From assembly GCA_030833925.1 (NCBI GenBank), contig JAURGE010000007.1, positions 1 through 64,000 on the forward strand: a stretch of 64,000 bases of DNA, given 5' to 3'. Below, one piece after another: positions 41,064-49,626 of the stretch (position 1 is its first letter; each line of letters starts with the position of its first letter). Both the position numbers and the translations under genes were made by a program. The stretch is from Alphaproteobacteria bacterium (GTDB taxonomy: Bacteria; Pseudomonadota; Alphaproteobacteria; Bin95). The notes beneath the pieces were generated by a model, which was not told the DNA's origin, made no database searches, and saw nothing but the letters and a program-made list of their open reading frames with translations.

Positions 41064-41126
41064 AGACGCAGACCATTATTAGATGTCGCCTCTCAGCTTC
41101 CGGCACAGTTAAGCAAGTCTGCGTCT
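41064..41126. repeat. Inverted repeat AGACGCAGAC ... GTCTGCGTCT (perfect 10-bp arms, 43-nt spacer)
   Basis: Arms at 41064-41073 and 41117-41126. Confidence 0.8.
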
Positions 41127-41494
41127 TGCACAAACAAAGCCCTATGCCTAACACTTACGTAATGAACGCCAATTCTGATCAAAAAATTCAAAAATTACTT
41201 GATCCTTCAGCAATGGAAGTTGTGATTGAACTTCAGAAGGCTGAGCTAGACCGACTACTTCTCGAGAATAGGCGTCTTCATGAAAGGATCGACCAGCTAC
41301 TTCAATTGCAAGAGCGGGAACAGGTGTTGCGCCAACAACTACAGTCCCTGCTCGGCCATTCTCCTAAAACATCTCAAATTCCAAATAAGCTGATAAATGA
41401 CAAAGCCCTTCAATCGGCCCAAACACGCTATGACAGATTGAAGGATACCTTAGGCTTACTCCTAGTGGCTCTTGAAAAGCGGACTAGAACTTAA
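41126..41494 (+). CDS. Hypothetical coiled-coil protein (true start possibly ATG 41144 or 41162)
   Basis: LQKAELDRLLLENRRLHERIDQLLQLQEREQVLRQQLQSLL heptad-like. Confidence 0.6.
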   Translation: MHKQSPMPNTYVMNANSDQKIQKLLDPSAMEVVIELQKAELDRLLLENRRLHERIDQLLQLQEREQVLRQQLQSLLGHSPKTSQIPNKLINDKALQSAQTRYDRLKDTLGLLLVALEKRTRT

Positions 41495-41882
41495 CGATTA
41501 CGTAATCACCTTCGGTAGACACGTCGACTGTCTCGGCATGCATTTCTTTGCCATCCCCAACTTCAATGTCATAAGAATGGGTTTTCCAACGTTTTGGATC
41601 AAACCGAGATTTTCCAGTCCTGAGATCAAACTCCCAGCCATGCCACGGGCATCTGACAATCTCACCACCGCGACTATAATTGTAGCATCCTGGCTTATTG
41701 GCTTCTACTAGCCCAATCACAACACCCTCCGAGAGCAGTCCCCCCATATGCGGACAGGCATCCCTTAGGCCAAAATATTCTCCATCAACATTAAAGATGG
41801 CAACTTTTCGACCTGCCACCTCAACGCTAACACGTGTGCCCGGAGGAATATCCTCCACTTTCGCCGCAATATGCTTCGCCAT
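41484..41882 (-). CDS. Rieske [2Fe-2S] ferredoxin-like protein, long inter-motif spacer
   Basis: CPH-X32-CPWH read directly: RDACPHMGG...IVRCPWHGWEFDLRTGKS. Confidence 0.93.
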   Translation of the reverse strand: MAKHIAAKVEDIPPGTRVSVEVAGRKVAIFNVDGEYFGLRDACPHMGGLLSEGVVIGLVEANKPGCYNYSRGGEIVRCPWHGWEFDLRTGKSRFDPKRWKTHSYDIEVGDGKEMHAETVDVSTEGDYVIVKF

Positions 41883-41886
41883 GCCC

Positions 41887-42996
41887 TCAGATGCCGTAAA
41901 GAGAACGTGCGTTACCTAAAAAGAAACCCTCTTTTTGCTCATCAGTTGCACGCGGCAAAGGTATACGTGTCGGGTCATCAAAATCCCAATGAGGATAATC
42001 AGTTGCAAATAATAATTTATCCCAACCAATCCACTCAAAGACGTCTTTTAGATGGCCACGACGATCAGGCTCTTCAAAAGGCTGTGTAGTGTACCAAATA
42101 TGCTCAGCCATATATTCAGAGGGTGGTCGCTTCACGTGGGGTAGCTCTTGTCTATTCTGAGCCCAAATCCTGTCCAAGCGCCATGAAAGCGACGGAGCCC
42201 AGGCAAACCCAGCTTCAACAATGATCAATTTCAATTTCGGCCAACGCTCAAAGACACCTTCTAGCACCATTGATGAAACCAAGGATTGCGCCGATTGTGA
42301 ATGCCCCACCATGTCTTCTGTATAATAACTGGGCCAACCACCTCCAGTGACCGGCGTACCGCCAAACCCGAAGGCATGCACAGCAAGGGGAAGATTTGCA
42401 TCCTGACAGGCACTAAAAATTGGCCAATAGCGGCGGTTACCCATTGGCTCTGATGTCCTGATTAACATGAAAGCCTGAATGAAATTTGTATCGCCGGCGC
42501 GACGCTCTATCTCCTGGGCCGAAAGGAAACCATCTTCATATGGAAGACACACAGAACCCTTTAAGCGAGCCTCTTTGGAAGTCCATTCTGCAATCTGCCA
42601 ATCATTAATTGCTTTACAGTAAGCAGCAGCAAAGTCCGGGTTCTGAAGTCCCTGCCCTGACTTTAATGGATTCAAAACACCCAGCTGAACATTATATGGG
42701 TCTAGGTGATGCTTTCGCATAAATTCTAGGTCTGAACCAGGTTTCTCACCGTTTGGTCCATACGCATCACGGCGCGCCGCATCAGGCTGCCCTTTTGGAT
42801 AGGCTGGCCCCGCTTGATATGGCTGTCGTAGCAACATCCCATAGGTTTGGTAATGGTCTTGCCAGCGCTTTGAGAGATAGGGGAAAATCTCCCTCTCAAC
42901 CGACTTAGGACTTGGATGAATGTCGCAGTCCGCTATTGCAAGTTTCTGATTTGCAGGCTTCGTGGCCGAAGCTTGGCCGATGGTTTCGACAGTCAC
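41887..42996 (-). CDS. COG2159-type amidohydrolase (A)
   Basis: DCDIHPSPKS; AVHAFGFGG; LIIVEAGFAWAPSLSWRLD; LLFATDYPHWDFDDP. Confidence 0.9.
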   Translation of the reverse strand: MTVETIGQASATKPANQKLAIADCDIHPSPKSVEREIFPYLSKRWQDHYQTYGMLLRQPYQAGPAYPKGQPDAARRDAYGPNGEKPGSDLEFMRKHHLDPYNVQLGVLNPLKSGQGLQNPDFAAAYCKAINDWQIAEWTSKEARLKGSVCLPYEDGFLSAQEIERRAGDTNFIQAFMLIRTSEPMGNRRYWPIFSACQDANLPLAVHAFGFGGTPVTGGGWPSYYTEDMVGHSQSAQSLVSSMVLEGVFERWPKLKLIIVEAGFAWAPSLSWRLDRIWAQNRQELPHVKRPPSEYMAEHIWYTTQPFEEPDRRGHLKDVFEWIGWDKLLFATDYPHWDFDDPTRIPLPRATDEQKEGFFLGNARSLYGI

Positions 42997-44063
42997 GTTA
43001 CGGCCTCCTTTAATCTCGGATAAGTCGCAAGAGGATTATCATAGCAGATTTTATTCTGAAGTGCTCTCGAGATTCCATCAGGAATCGCGTTATTTCCCTC
43101 GTAGTGCCAATGCGGATAGTCACTAGAGAATAGAAGCATTTCATCACTGTCAAAATGCTCAATTAATTTTTCTAAGTCATCTGGCCTAGGTGGTGCATCA
43201 TAAGGTTGTATTGTCAGTCGAACATGGTCCTTGGCAATTTCAAGCGGATGCCTGTCCACCCAAGGGGTTTCCATCCTCAAACCACGCCAAAACTTACCAA
43301 GCCTCCAAAGGTGTGCAGGTAACCAAGCGAAGCCGGACTCTAAAAGAACAACCTTTAATTCAGGGAATTCCGCAAAAACTCCCTCCGTGATCAAGCTAGT
43401 GAGTGTTGTTTGGAATGCCTGTGACTGTGCAGCTGAGTCTTCGGCATAATAAGTAGGCCAACCAACTGACGTTACGGGATGCCTATAAGCACTGCCCGCA
43501 TGAATACCTACAGGAAGGCCATTCCTCTCTGCAGCCCGATAAATTGGCCAGTAGCGGCGACGCCCTAAAGGCATTTCATCCATTACCAGCATTAAAACCT
43601 GAACAAACCGCTTATCGACAGCCATGCGATCTATCTCGGCTGCGGCATAATCAGGATTTTGTGGAGAAACGACGATAGAAGCGCGAAGGCGCGGCTCTTT
43701 ATCCAACCATTCTGTGGCAATCCAATCATTCACCGCCCGAGCAAATGCGTAAGCCATATCTTCGGTATACAAAAGTTGAACACCGTAAAGACAGTTGCAG
43801 ATGGCAAATTTCGTACCAAAACCATCCAGCGCTTCTTTTCTAAGTCGCACTAAGTCTTGGCCAGCCTTACCCACTTCCGGCTTCCAGTCAGGACGGGCTG
43901 AAATAGGAGCGTTCTTAGGGTAGCTGATTGAATCTAATTCATGCACACCTCGCTGGATCACCATATCACGCCAATGATCATCCAGATATGGCAGCAAAGC
44001 CTTGATACTAGGCACCGCTGGATGAAGATCACAGTCTATAGCGCCAACCGGCGGGTAAGGCAT
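42993..44063 (-). CDS. COG2159-type amidohydrolase (B), tandem paralogue
   Basis: DCDLHPAVPS; GIHAGSAYRHP; VVLLESGFAWLPAHLWRLG; LLFSSDYPHWHYEGN. Confidence 0.9.
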   Translation of the reverse strand: MPYPPVGAIDCDLHPAVPSIKALLPYLDDHWRDMVIQRGVHELDSISYPKNAPISARPDWKPEVGKAGQDLVRLRKEALDGFGTKFAICNCLYGVQLLYTEDMAYAFARAVNDWIATEWLDKEPRLRASIVVSPQNPDYAAAEIDRMAVDKRFVQVLMLVMDEMPLGRRRYWPIYRAAERNGLPVGIHAGSAYRHPVTSVGWPTYYAEDSAAQSQAFQTTLTSLITEGVFAEFPELKVVLLESGFAWLPAHLWRLGKFWRGLRMETPWVDRHPLEIAKDHVRLTIQPYDAPPRPDDLEKLIEHFDSDEMLLFSSDYPHWHYEGNNAIPDGISRALQNKICYDNPLATYPRLKEAVT

Positions 44064-44066
44064 TTT

Positions 44067-44963
44067 TTAGTCCTCCTCAGGCCTGGACCGCCATTCCTCA
44101 GCGTCGAATGCTACATGCTCTCCAAAATGATGAATGGTCGTATCAGTAGGAAGGGTCATTTTCGAGAATTGTGTTTCCGCCGAAGATAGATGAACAACGC
44201 GAGACTGGGTCTGAAGCCATTTTGTTGCGGGTAGAAGTGTCGACTGCCGCTGAGTCACATCCATCAAAAAATAATGATGTGGAATCACTACTTTTGGTCG
44301 CAATCGGTTAATTATGCTGTCCACCATTTCAAATCCCATTACATGCTGGCTATCGTCAACAGGCAGCAAAGCAACGTCTACGTTACCAAGTTTTTCCCAT
44401 ACATAATCTGGGGGATTATGCCTGTTATCGCCCCAGTGAAGAAATCGAAGACCACCAGTTTCAATAACAACTATTACATTATCCCATGATCGTGGATTAT
44501 CTGGCGGCTCGATATCAACACCGTTGAAACGTTTGTGAATTAGCTTGAAATCATATGTGGCGGCACTTGAGTCGGTAGCATGTTTATCGGCAATGCCATC
44601 AATCAAAACATCAAGAAAACTGTATTGGCCGATTGGCCTATCCAAAAGAACACTTGCGTCTAACCTATCGAGAGCATCGTGATCAAAGTGAGCATGGGTT
44701 GAAATTCCTATGTCAATCTTTGTGAGTGGCATATCCTTAAAATACCAGTCCCAAGTCCTACTTGGGTGGTTTCGCCAGGGATCAATCATTATTGATAGGC
44801 CCTGTGGCGTCGTCAGCCTAAACGCACTCGATCCGAAGTAAGCAATTTTTACAATGCCAAGATCTTCGGGTTTTCCAATACCTGACTCTTGTTTAAGCAT
44901 CATTGAGTTGTGATTGCTCGCGCGAAGCCAAGATGTAAGACCCGAATTAAGCTTACGCATCAT
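44067..44963 (-). CDS. MBL-fold metallo-hydrolase (UlaG-like)
   Basis: IMIDPWRNHPS; ISTHAHFDHDALDRLD (HxHxDH); HWGDNRHNPPDYV; VVIPHHYF. Confidence 0.88.
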   Translation of the reverse strand: MMRKLNSGLTSWLRASNHNSMMLKQESGIGKPEDLGIVKIAYFGSSAFRLTTPQGLSIMIDPWRNHPSRTWDWYFKDMPLTKIDIGISTHAHFDHDALDRLDASVLLDRPIGQYSFLDVLIDGIADKHATDSSAATYDFKLIHKRFNGVDIEPPDNPRSWDNVIVVIETGGLRFLHWGDNRHNPPDYVWEKLGNVDVALLPVDDSQHVMGFEMVDSIINRLRPKVVIPHHYFLMDVTQRQSTLLPATKWLQTQSRVVHLSSAETQFSKMTLPTDTTIHHFGEHVAFDAEEWRSRPEED

Positions 44964-45662
44964 TTAGTCCTCGAAAATCGCAACAGCTCGAATTGGACTA
45001 GCTGTTCCTCCCCTAATTTTTAGCGGAAAACCTGCAAAACGGAAGCGACCCTTTCCAACCAACTCCTCTAAGTTCCATAGGCATTCAATGTGGGTGATGC
45101 CCCGCTCCCCACAAGCCAGATGGGCTTTATAATTTGCGGCGCCTTCAGGAGCAGGACTAATAGCTTCAACACCAAATTGACGTATTTTTTTATCCGCAAG
45201 CCAATGAACTGAAGCAACATGGAGGCCTGGAAAGTCGTGTTGATACCCAGGCTTCCCCCATAATCGAGCATTAACGCTCATGTGTATCAATACGGTATCA
45301 CCCTCAAGGATCTCTTCCCCAGTGGCCTTAAGTGCTGCTTCCATCTCATCAACCGTTATTTCATGGCGTAACGGGACATCGGAAAGATCTAGGCAAAGGC
45401 CGCCTGTATAAAAATTTTCTAATGGAATTTCGTCTATAGAGGCTGCCCCAGGTCGTGGGTCAAAATGAATTGGAGCGTCTATATGGGTTCCCGCATGGTC
45501 AGACATGGAAATCGACATTGCTTTAGAGGAAAATTTAATTCCACCCGCTTCCTTCACCTCTGAATGGTCGTTCCACGTTGTAATGATCACCGGAGGGTGG
45601 GCGGGATGCGCGGGGGTTCGATGATAGAGCTCTCTTGAAAGGTCAATTATACGCATCCGCAT
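44964..45662 (-). CDS. Cyclase family protein (kynurenine formamidase-like)
   Basis: MRIIDLSRELYHRTPAHP; SDHAGTHIDAPIHFDP; supplied ORF extends spuriously into phnN, start set at Met 45662. Confidence 0.88.
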   Translation of the reverse strand: MRMRIIDLSRELYHRTPAHPAHPPVIITTWNDHSEVKEAGGIKFSSKAMSISMSDHAGTHIDAPIHFDPRPGAASIDEIPLENFYTGGLCLDLSDVPLRHEITVDEMEAALKATGEEILEGDTVLIHMSVNARLWGKPGYQHDFPGLHVASVHWLADKKIRQFGVEAISPAPEGAANYKAHLACGERGITHIECLWNLEELVGKGRFRFAGFPLKIRGGTASPIRAVAIFED

Positions 45663-45768
45663 CTCCAGCAATAAAAGGAAGTCATTAAAACTATAGATCC
45701 CCGTCACAAAGATTACATAATCTTGGGTGCAAATAGGGAATCGATACAATAACGAAAAGTGACAATGG

Positions 45769-46350
45769 ATGACTGGCTTAGCGCCATTAATCTTGGTTGT
45801 TGGTCCAAGCGGAGCCGGCAAAGATACCCTTCTTGAGGGAGCCGCCCGCGAACTCGAACCAACAGGCAATTTCAGTTTTGCGAAACGAGTGATAACCCGC
45901 CCTGTTACTCCTGAGGGCGAACAACACATCGAGATGAGCACAGACGAGTTTAATCAAAAGGAAGCAGAGGGATATTTTCTTCTATCATGGCGCGCGCATG
46001 GCTATTGTTATGGTATCTTAGCCGAGCCGACAGAAACACTTAGGACACGCGGGTGCGCTGTAGTGGCAAGTGTTTCTAGAACAGTAATAGATGACGCAAA
46101 GTCTCGCCATCAACCTGTCCATGTTATCGTCGTAACAGCACCCAAAACTATTCTTGCAAGGCGTTTAGCCGATCGGGGCCGCGAACCCGAAGCTGATGTT
46201 TTAGCGAGACTTGAGCGCTCTGATGCTATCGACGTTTGCGGTCAAAACGTAACGATTATTGAAAATATTTCTGATGTAAAAAGTGGCATCAGACAGATGA
46301 TATCAGCATTAGAAGCTGCTTCATCCTTTGAATGGAAATCGACGGATTAA
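45769..46350 (+). CDS. phnN: Ribose 1,5-bisphosphokinase PhnN
   Basis: LILVVGPSGAGKDTLLEGAARE...FAKRVITRPVTPEGEQHIEMSTDEF...FLLSWRAHGYCYGI. Confidence 0.93.
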   Translation: MTGLAPLILVVGPSGAGKDTLLEGAARELEPTGNFSFAKRVITRPVTPEGEQHIEMSTDEFNQKEAEGYFLLSWRAHGYCYGILAEPTETLRTRGCAVVASVSRTVIDDAKSRHQPVHVIVVTAPKTILARRLADRGREPEADVLARLERSDAIDVCGQNVTIIENISDVKSGIRQMISALEAASSFEWKSTD

Positions 46351-47016
46351 CCGAAAGGGCTGATCTGATCCCACCTGCTCGTAAAGACTTACTCCAGAGA
46401 CCTCCATTGGTCCTACCGCACCTGCAGCTTCGGCAGCACTTATTAATCCGGCAGTTAACTTTGATCTAAGCCCGTCTGCTGCTATGGCGCTGGTTAGCGT
46501 CATATGAAAACGGAAATCTTCCATGACGTAAGGGTATCCCCAGCGCAGGAGATTTTCTTCCTGGCGTCCAGTCAATCCAGCCAAGCGACGCTTCGCTAGC
46601 TCTTTCTCTGTCTGTGGCGCTCTAAACGGCTCAAAAACCTCAACAGCATTGGCTGCCAATTCAATCATCGATTTTGACTGAACGAGAAGCTTAAACGCAA
46701 CAAAATTGCCTAACTCTGCCGGAGCAACCATTGGGCAGTTAAAGGACTTTTGCGTTGATACAAAGTCCTCACACGTTCGGATTAAATCAGCGAATGAGCA
46801 GCCTTCAGACAGGCGGAAAGGAGGCTTTAAAGTTGCATGAAACCCATACAAACGAGGAGATGCTGTAAGTTCATCTAAATTTAAACCGCTTAATCCACTC
46901 AAAGATGGACGAATGAGAGGCTCACCTGTTTCGACATCCCTACCTAACCACGCATTGCCAAATCTCCAGAGAGGACTTTCACGGTCAGGTGCAAAATAAA
47001 TTGCATAACGTGTCAT
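46321..47016 (-). CDS. DUF1045 phosphonate-metabolism protein, 2H-phosphoesterase-like
   Basis: MTRYAIYFAPDRESPLWRFGNAWLGRD; two H-x-T motifs GFHATLKPPFRL and FHMTLTSAI; ATGA overlap with phnM. Confidence 0.9.
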   Translation of the reverse strand: MTRYAIYFAPDRESPLWRFGNAWLGRDVETGEPLIRPSLSGLSGLNLDELTASPRLYGFHATLKPPFRLSEGCSFADLIRTCEDFVSTQKSFNCPMVAPAELGNFVAFKLLVQSKSMIELAANAVEVFEPFRAPQTEKELAKRRLAGLTGRQEENLLRWGYPYVMEDFRFHMTLTSAIAADGLRSKLTAGLISAAEAAGAVGPMEVSGVSLYEQVGSDQPFRLIRRFPFKG

Positions 47017-48146
47017 GCTACTTTTACGCCATGCACCCAGGTGCCTCGGACCACTGCAGCATCATCGATTTTACGCACGCGCACGAGATCTGCTCTGAGA
47101 CCCACAGCAATCTCTCCACGATCAAGATGGCCCAGCATTTCAGCAGGATTTTTAGATACTGTCGCGACTGCTTTAGGCAAAGTCATGACACCAATTTCAT
47201 TTAGTTTAAATGCCGCTTGAACCAAGCTAATGGGCGCATAGTCTGAAGAGAGTGCATCGAGAAGGTCAGCGTCCGCTAGATCAATTGCAGAGACATTACC
47301 CGAATGGGACCCCCCTCTAGCAACATTAGGTCCACCCATAACTGTCCGCATCCCAGCGGCTTTCGCAGCCTCTGCTGCTTCCATAGTGGTAGGAAATTCA
47401 GAAATTCGAATGTTGTCTTTTACAGCCTCAGAGACATGCTCTGGTGTAGTATCATCATGACTTGCTACAGGACCACGATCAGACCACAGATCAAGAATTT
47501 GTCTACGATTAACCTCGGAGTTTTTGCTTGCCGAGGCAATTCTTGAAGCGACATATGCCTCAAATTCCTTATCAGACATGTTGGCGTTTTTATATACTTT
47601 AAAGGATTTGAGATCGCGCCATTGACGCTGACCAGGCGTGTGATCCATCAATGAAATTAGTCGGACGACTGGATCTTTGGCATATGGCTTGAACAGTTCC
47701 GGCGCTACATCATCGGCAATCTCACACCGAAGATGAACATAATGATCTGCTCTAAATAAATTCAATGTACTAGCTTCTGTAACAGCCTCCATAACGGTTT
47801 TGAGCAGCGCTCGGCGATAATTCCGATCCAAATACTCACCTACCGCGATGGCGTCATAAACAGTGGTTACTCCAGCAGCTACCATCTGCGCATCATGAGC
47901 AAGGATAGCCGCTACGGGAGAAGGCCATACAACTCCTGGACGCGGGACCATATGTTTTTCAACATTATCTGTGTGGATTTCAACAAATCCTGGCAGCAGG
48001 AAATCCTGACCAAGGTCATGAGCACCATTGGGAATGTTATCCCCTTCCCAGATCTCCGAGATACGACCTTCCGTTACTGCAATCCCTCCAAGGAATTCTG
48101 CTTCGGCATTAACAATTCGAGCGTTGGCCAATATTAAATCAGTCAT
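47013..48146 (-). CDS. phnM: Alpha-D-ribose 1-methylphosphonate 5-triphosphate diphosphatase
   Basis: LLPGFVEIHTDNVEKHMVPRPGVVWPSPVAAILAHDAQMVAAGVTTVYDAIAVG; VASHDDTTPEHV; VMGGPNVARGGSHSGN. Confidence 0.97.
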   Translation of the reverse strand: MTDLILANARIVNAEAEFLGGIAVTEGRISEIWEGDNIPNGAHDLGQDFLLPGFVEIHTDNVEKHMVPRPGVVWPSPVAAILAHDAQMVAAGVTTVYDAIAVGEYLDRNYRRALLKTVMEAVTEASTLNLFRADHYVHLRCEIADDVAPELFKPYAKDPVVRLISLMDHTPGQRQWRDLKSFKVYKNANMSDKEFEAYVASRIASASKNSEVNRRQILDLWSDRGPVASHDDTTPEHVSEAVKDNIRISEFPTTMEAAEAAKAAGMRTVMGGPNVARGGSHSGNVSAIDLADADLLDALSSDYAPISLVQAAFKLNEIGVMTLPKAVATVSKNPAEMLGHLDRGEIAVGLRADLVRVRKIDDAAVVRGTWVHGVKVA

Positions 48147-48853
48147 TAGGCTGCAGCCTTAAATTGAGAAACATCAAATAATCTATCAGCAAAGCGATCT
48201 CGGGCTGTCTCGTCGTGGCAAATTGCAATAATCGCAGCGCCTCGGGACTTCGCCTCCAAAATTAGCTCAATGGCCGACTCTCTATTGCTGGCATCAAGCG
48301 AGGCCGTTGGTTCATCGAGTAATAAAATTGGATAAGGCCTTACAAGCCCCATAGCGATATTTACTCTTTGCTGTTCACCACCCGAAAACGTTGCGGGAGG
48401 CACATTCCATAAATGTTCTGGAAGATTAAGCCGCCTTAGAAGAGCACTGGACACCTCAATGGCGATCTCAGAAGACATTCCCCCCGAGATGGCAACCTCA
48501 GAAATAAGATCGATGGAGGAAATTCTTGGAATAACCCGGAGAAATTGGCTTACATAACCAATAGTTTCCCGTCGTATTTCAAGCTTTGTTCTTGCTTCAA
48601 CAGAAGCTATGTCGACCCATTCACCATGATGTTTGACAAGAATTTCTCCTGCTGATGGGAGATAATTTGCATATAAGCTGCGAAGGAGAGTCGACTTTCC
48701 AGACCCAGAACTACCAATCAAAGCAACACATTCGCCGGCTGAAACTTCAAACGATATATCGTTAAAGACAGGGAGCTGAACACCACCACGCCCGTGCAGG
48801 GTAAATGTCTTGCGTAGATTTCGTACCTGCAACATCAAAGATTTTTGGGTCAT
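48146..48853 (-). CDS. phnL: C-P lyase subunit PhnL (ABC ATPase)
   Basis: Walker A GSSGSGKST; SGGEQQRVNIAMGLVRPYPILLLDEPTASLDA. Confidence 0.95.
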   Translation of the reverse strand: MTQKSLMLQVRNLRKTFTLHGRGGVQLPVFNDISFEVSAGECVALIGSSGSGKSTLLRSLYANYLPSAGEILVKHHGEWVDIASVEARTKLEIRRETIGYVSQFLRVIPRISSIDLISEVAISGGMSSEIAIEVSSALLRRLNLPEHLWNVPPATFSGGEQQRVNIAMGLVRPYPILLLDEPTASLDASNRESAIELILEAKSRGAAIIAICHDETARDRFADRLFDVSQFKAAA

Positions 48854-49626
48854 GCCTGTAGCACCGATGAAACGAGGAGTTGGCTGTAAGGATGTTGAGG
48901 ATCATCAAGAACCTGGTCGGTTAACCCGGTTTCCACTACACGTCCCTGCCGCATCACCATCAATCGATCGGAGAGCAAGCGAACTACAGCAAGATCATGA
49001 GTGACGACAACAGCGGCAACGCCAAGGTCTCGGACTAAGCCTCGAAGAAGATCAAGCAGTCTTGCCTGCACAGAAACATCCAGTCCACCCGTCGGCTCAT
49101 CCATAAAAATCAGACGTGGTTTTGACACGAGAATTCGGGCAATTTGGACACGCTGCTGCATCCCGCCAGAAAAAGTACGAGGGAGATCATCAACACGTGA
49201 TGAAGGTATCTCTACCCGGGTCAACCAATCGAGGGCCTCATTTCGGATATTTCCGTAATTTCTAGCGCCCACAGCCATTAAACGCTCACCTACATTTCCG
49301 CCGGCAGACACATTCATCCGAAGGCCATCGCGCGGATTTTGGCGGACAATGCCCCAGTCTGTCCGCATAAGAAGCCTTCGCTCGGGCTCCGACAAACTGA
49401 AAACATCCCTGAGTCCCTGTCCACCAACATCGAACCTAACAATGCCATTCGACGGTTCGAGCATCCCAGATAGACACCCCAGCAGCGTTGACTTTCCAGA
49501 GCCTGATTCCCCAACAACGCCAAGCACCTCTCCAGGGTAAAGGCGAAAGGAAACGTCTTCACAACCGAGCTGACCACCAGGGTAAGAGTGACCAACCGAC
49601 TCAGCTTCAAGTAACGCTTTCATCAT
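48850..49626 (-). CDS. phnK: C-P lyase subunit PhnK (ABC ATPase)
   Basis: GESGSGKSTLLGCLSG; IVRQNPRDGLRMNVSAGGNVGERLMAVGARNYG; SGGMQQRVQIARILV. Confidence 0.96.
   Translation of the reverse strand: MMKALLEAESVGHSYPGGQLGCEDVSFRLYPGEVLGVVGESGSGKSTLLGCLSGMLEPSNGIVRFDVGGQGLRDVFSLSEPERRLLMRTDWGIVRQNPRDGLRMNVSAGGNVGERLMAVGARNYGNIRNEALDWLTRVEIPSSRVDDLPRTFSGGMQQRVQIARILVSKPRLIFMDEPTGGLDVSVQARLLDLLRGLVRDLGVAAVVVTHDLAVVRLLSDRLMVMRQGRVVETGLTDQVLDDPQHPYSQLLVSSVLQA

Noticed and set aside
44067-44963. MBL-fold hydrolase as the missing PhnP
   Set aside because: Architecture looks UlaG-like, and it is translationally coupled to the amidohydrolase/cyclase genes rather than the phn operon; kept as part of that module
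45611-45625. GGGTTCGAT resembling a tRNA T-arm
   Set aside because: Within cyclase coding sequence; no cloverleaf around it
45663-45941. N-terminal extension of the cyclase ORF into phnN
   Set aside because: Extension is antisense to phnN and non-homologous; cyclase homology begins at MRMRIIDLSREL
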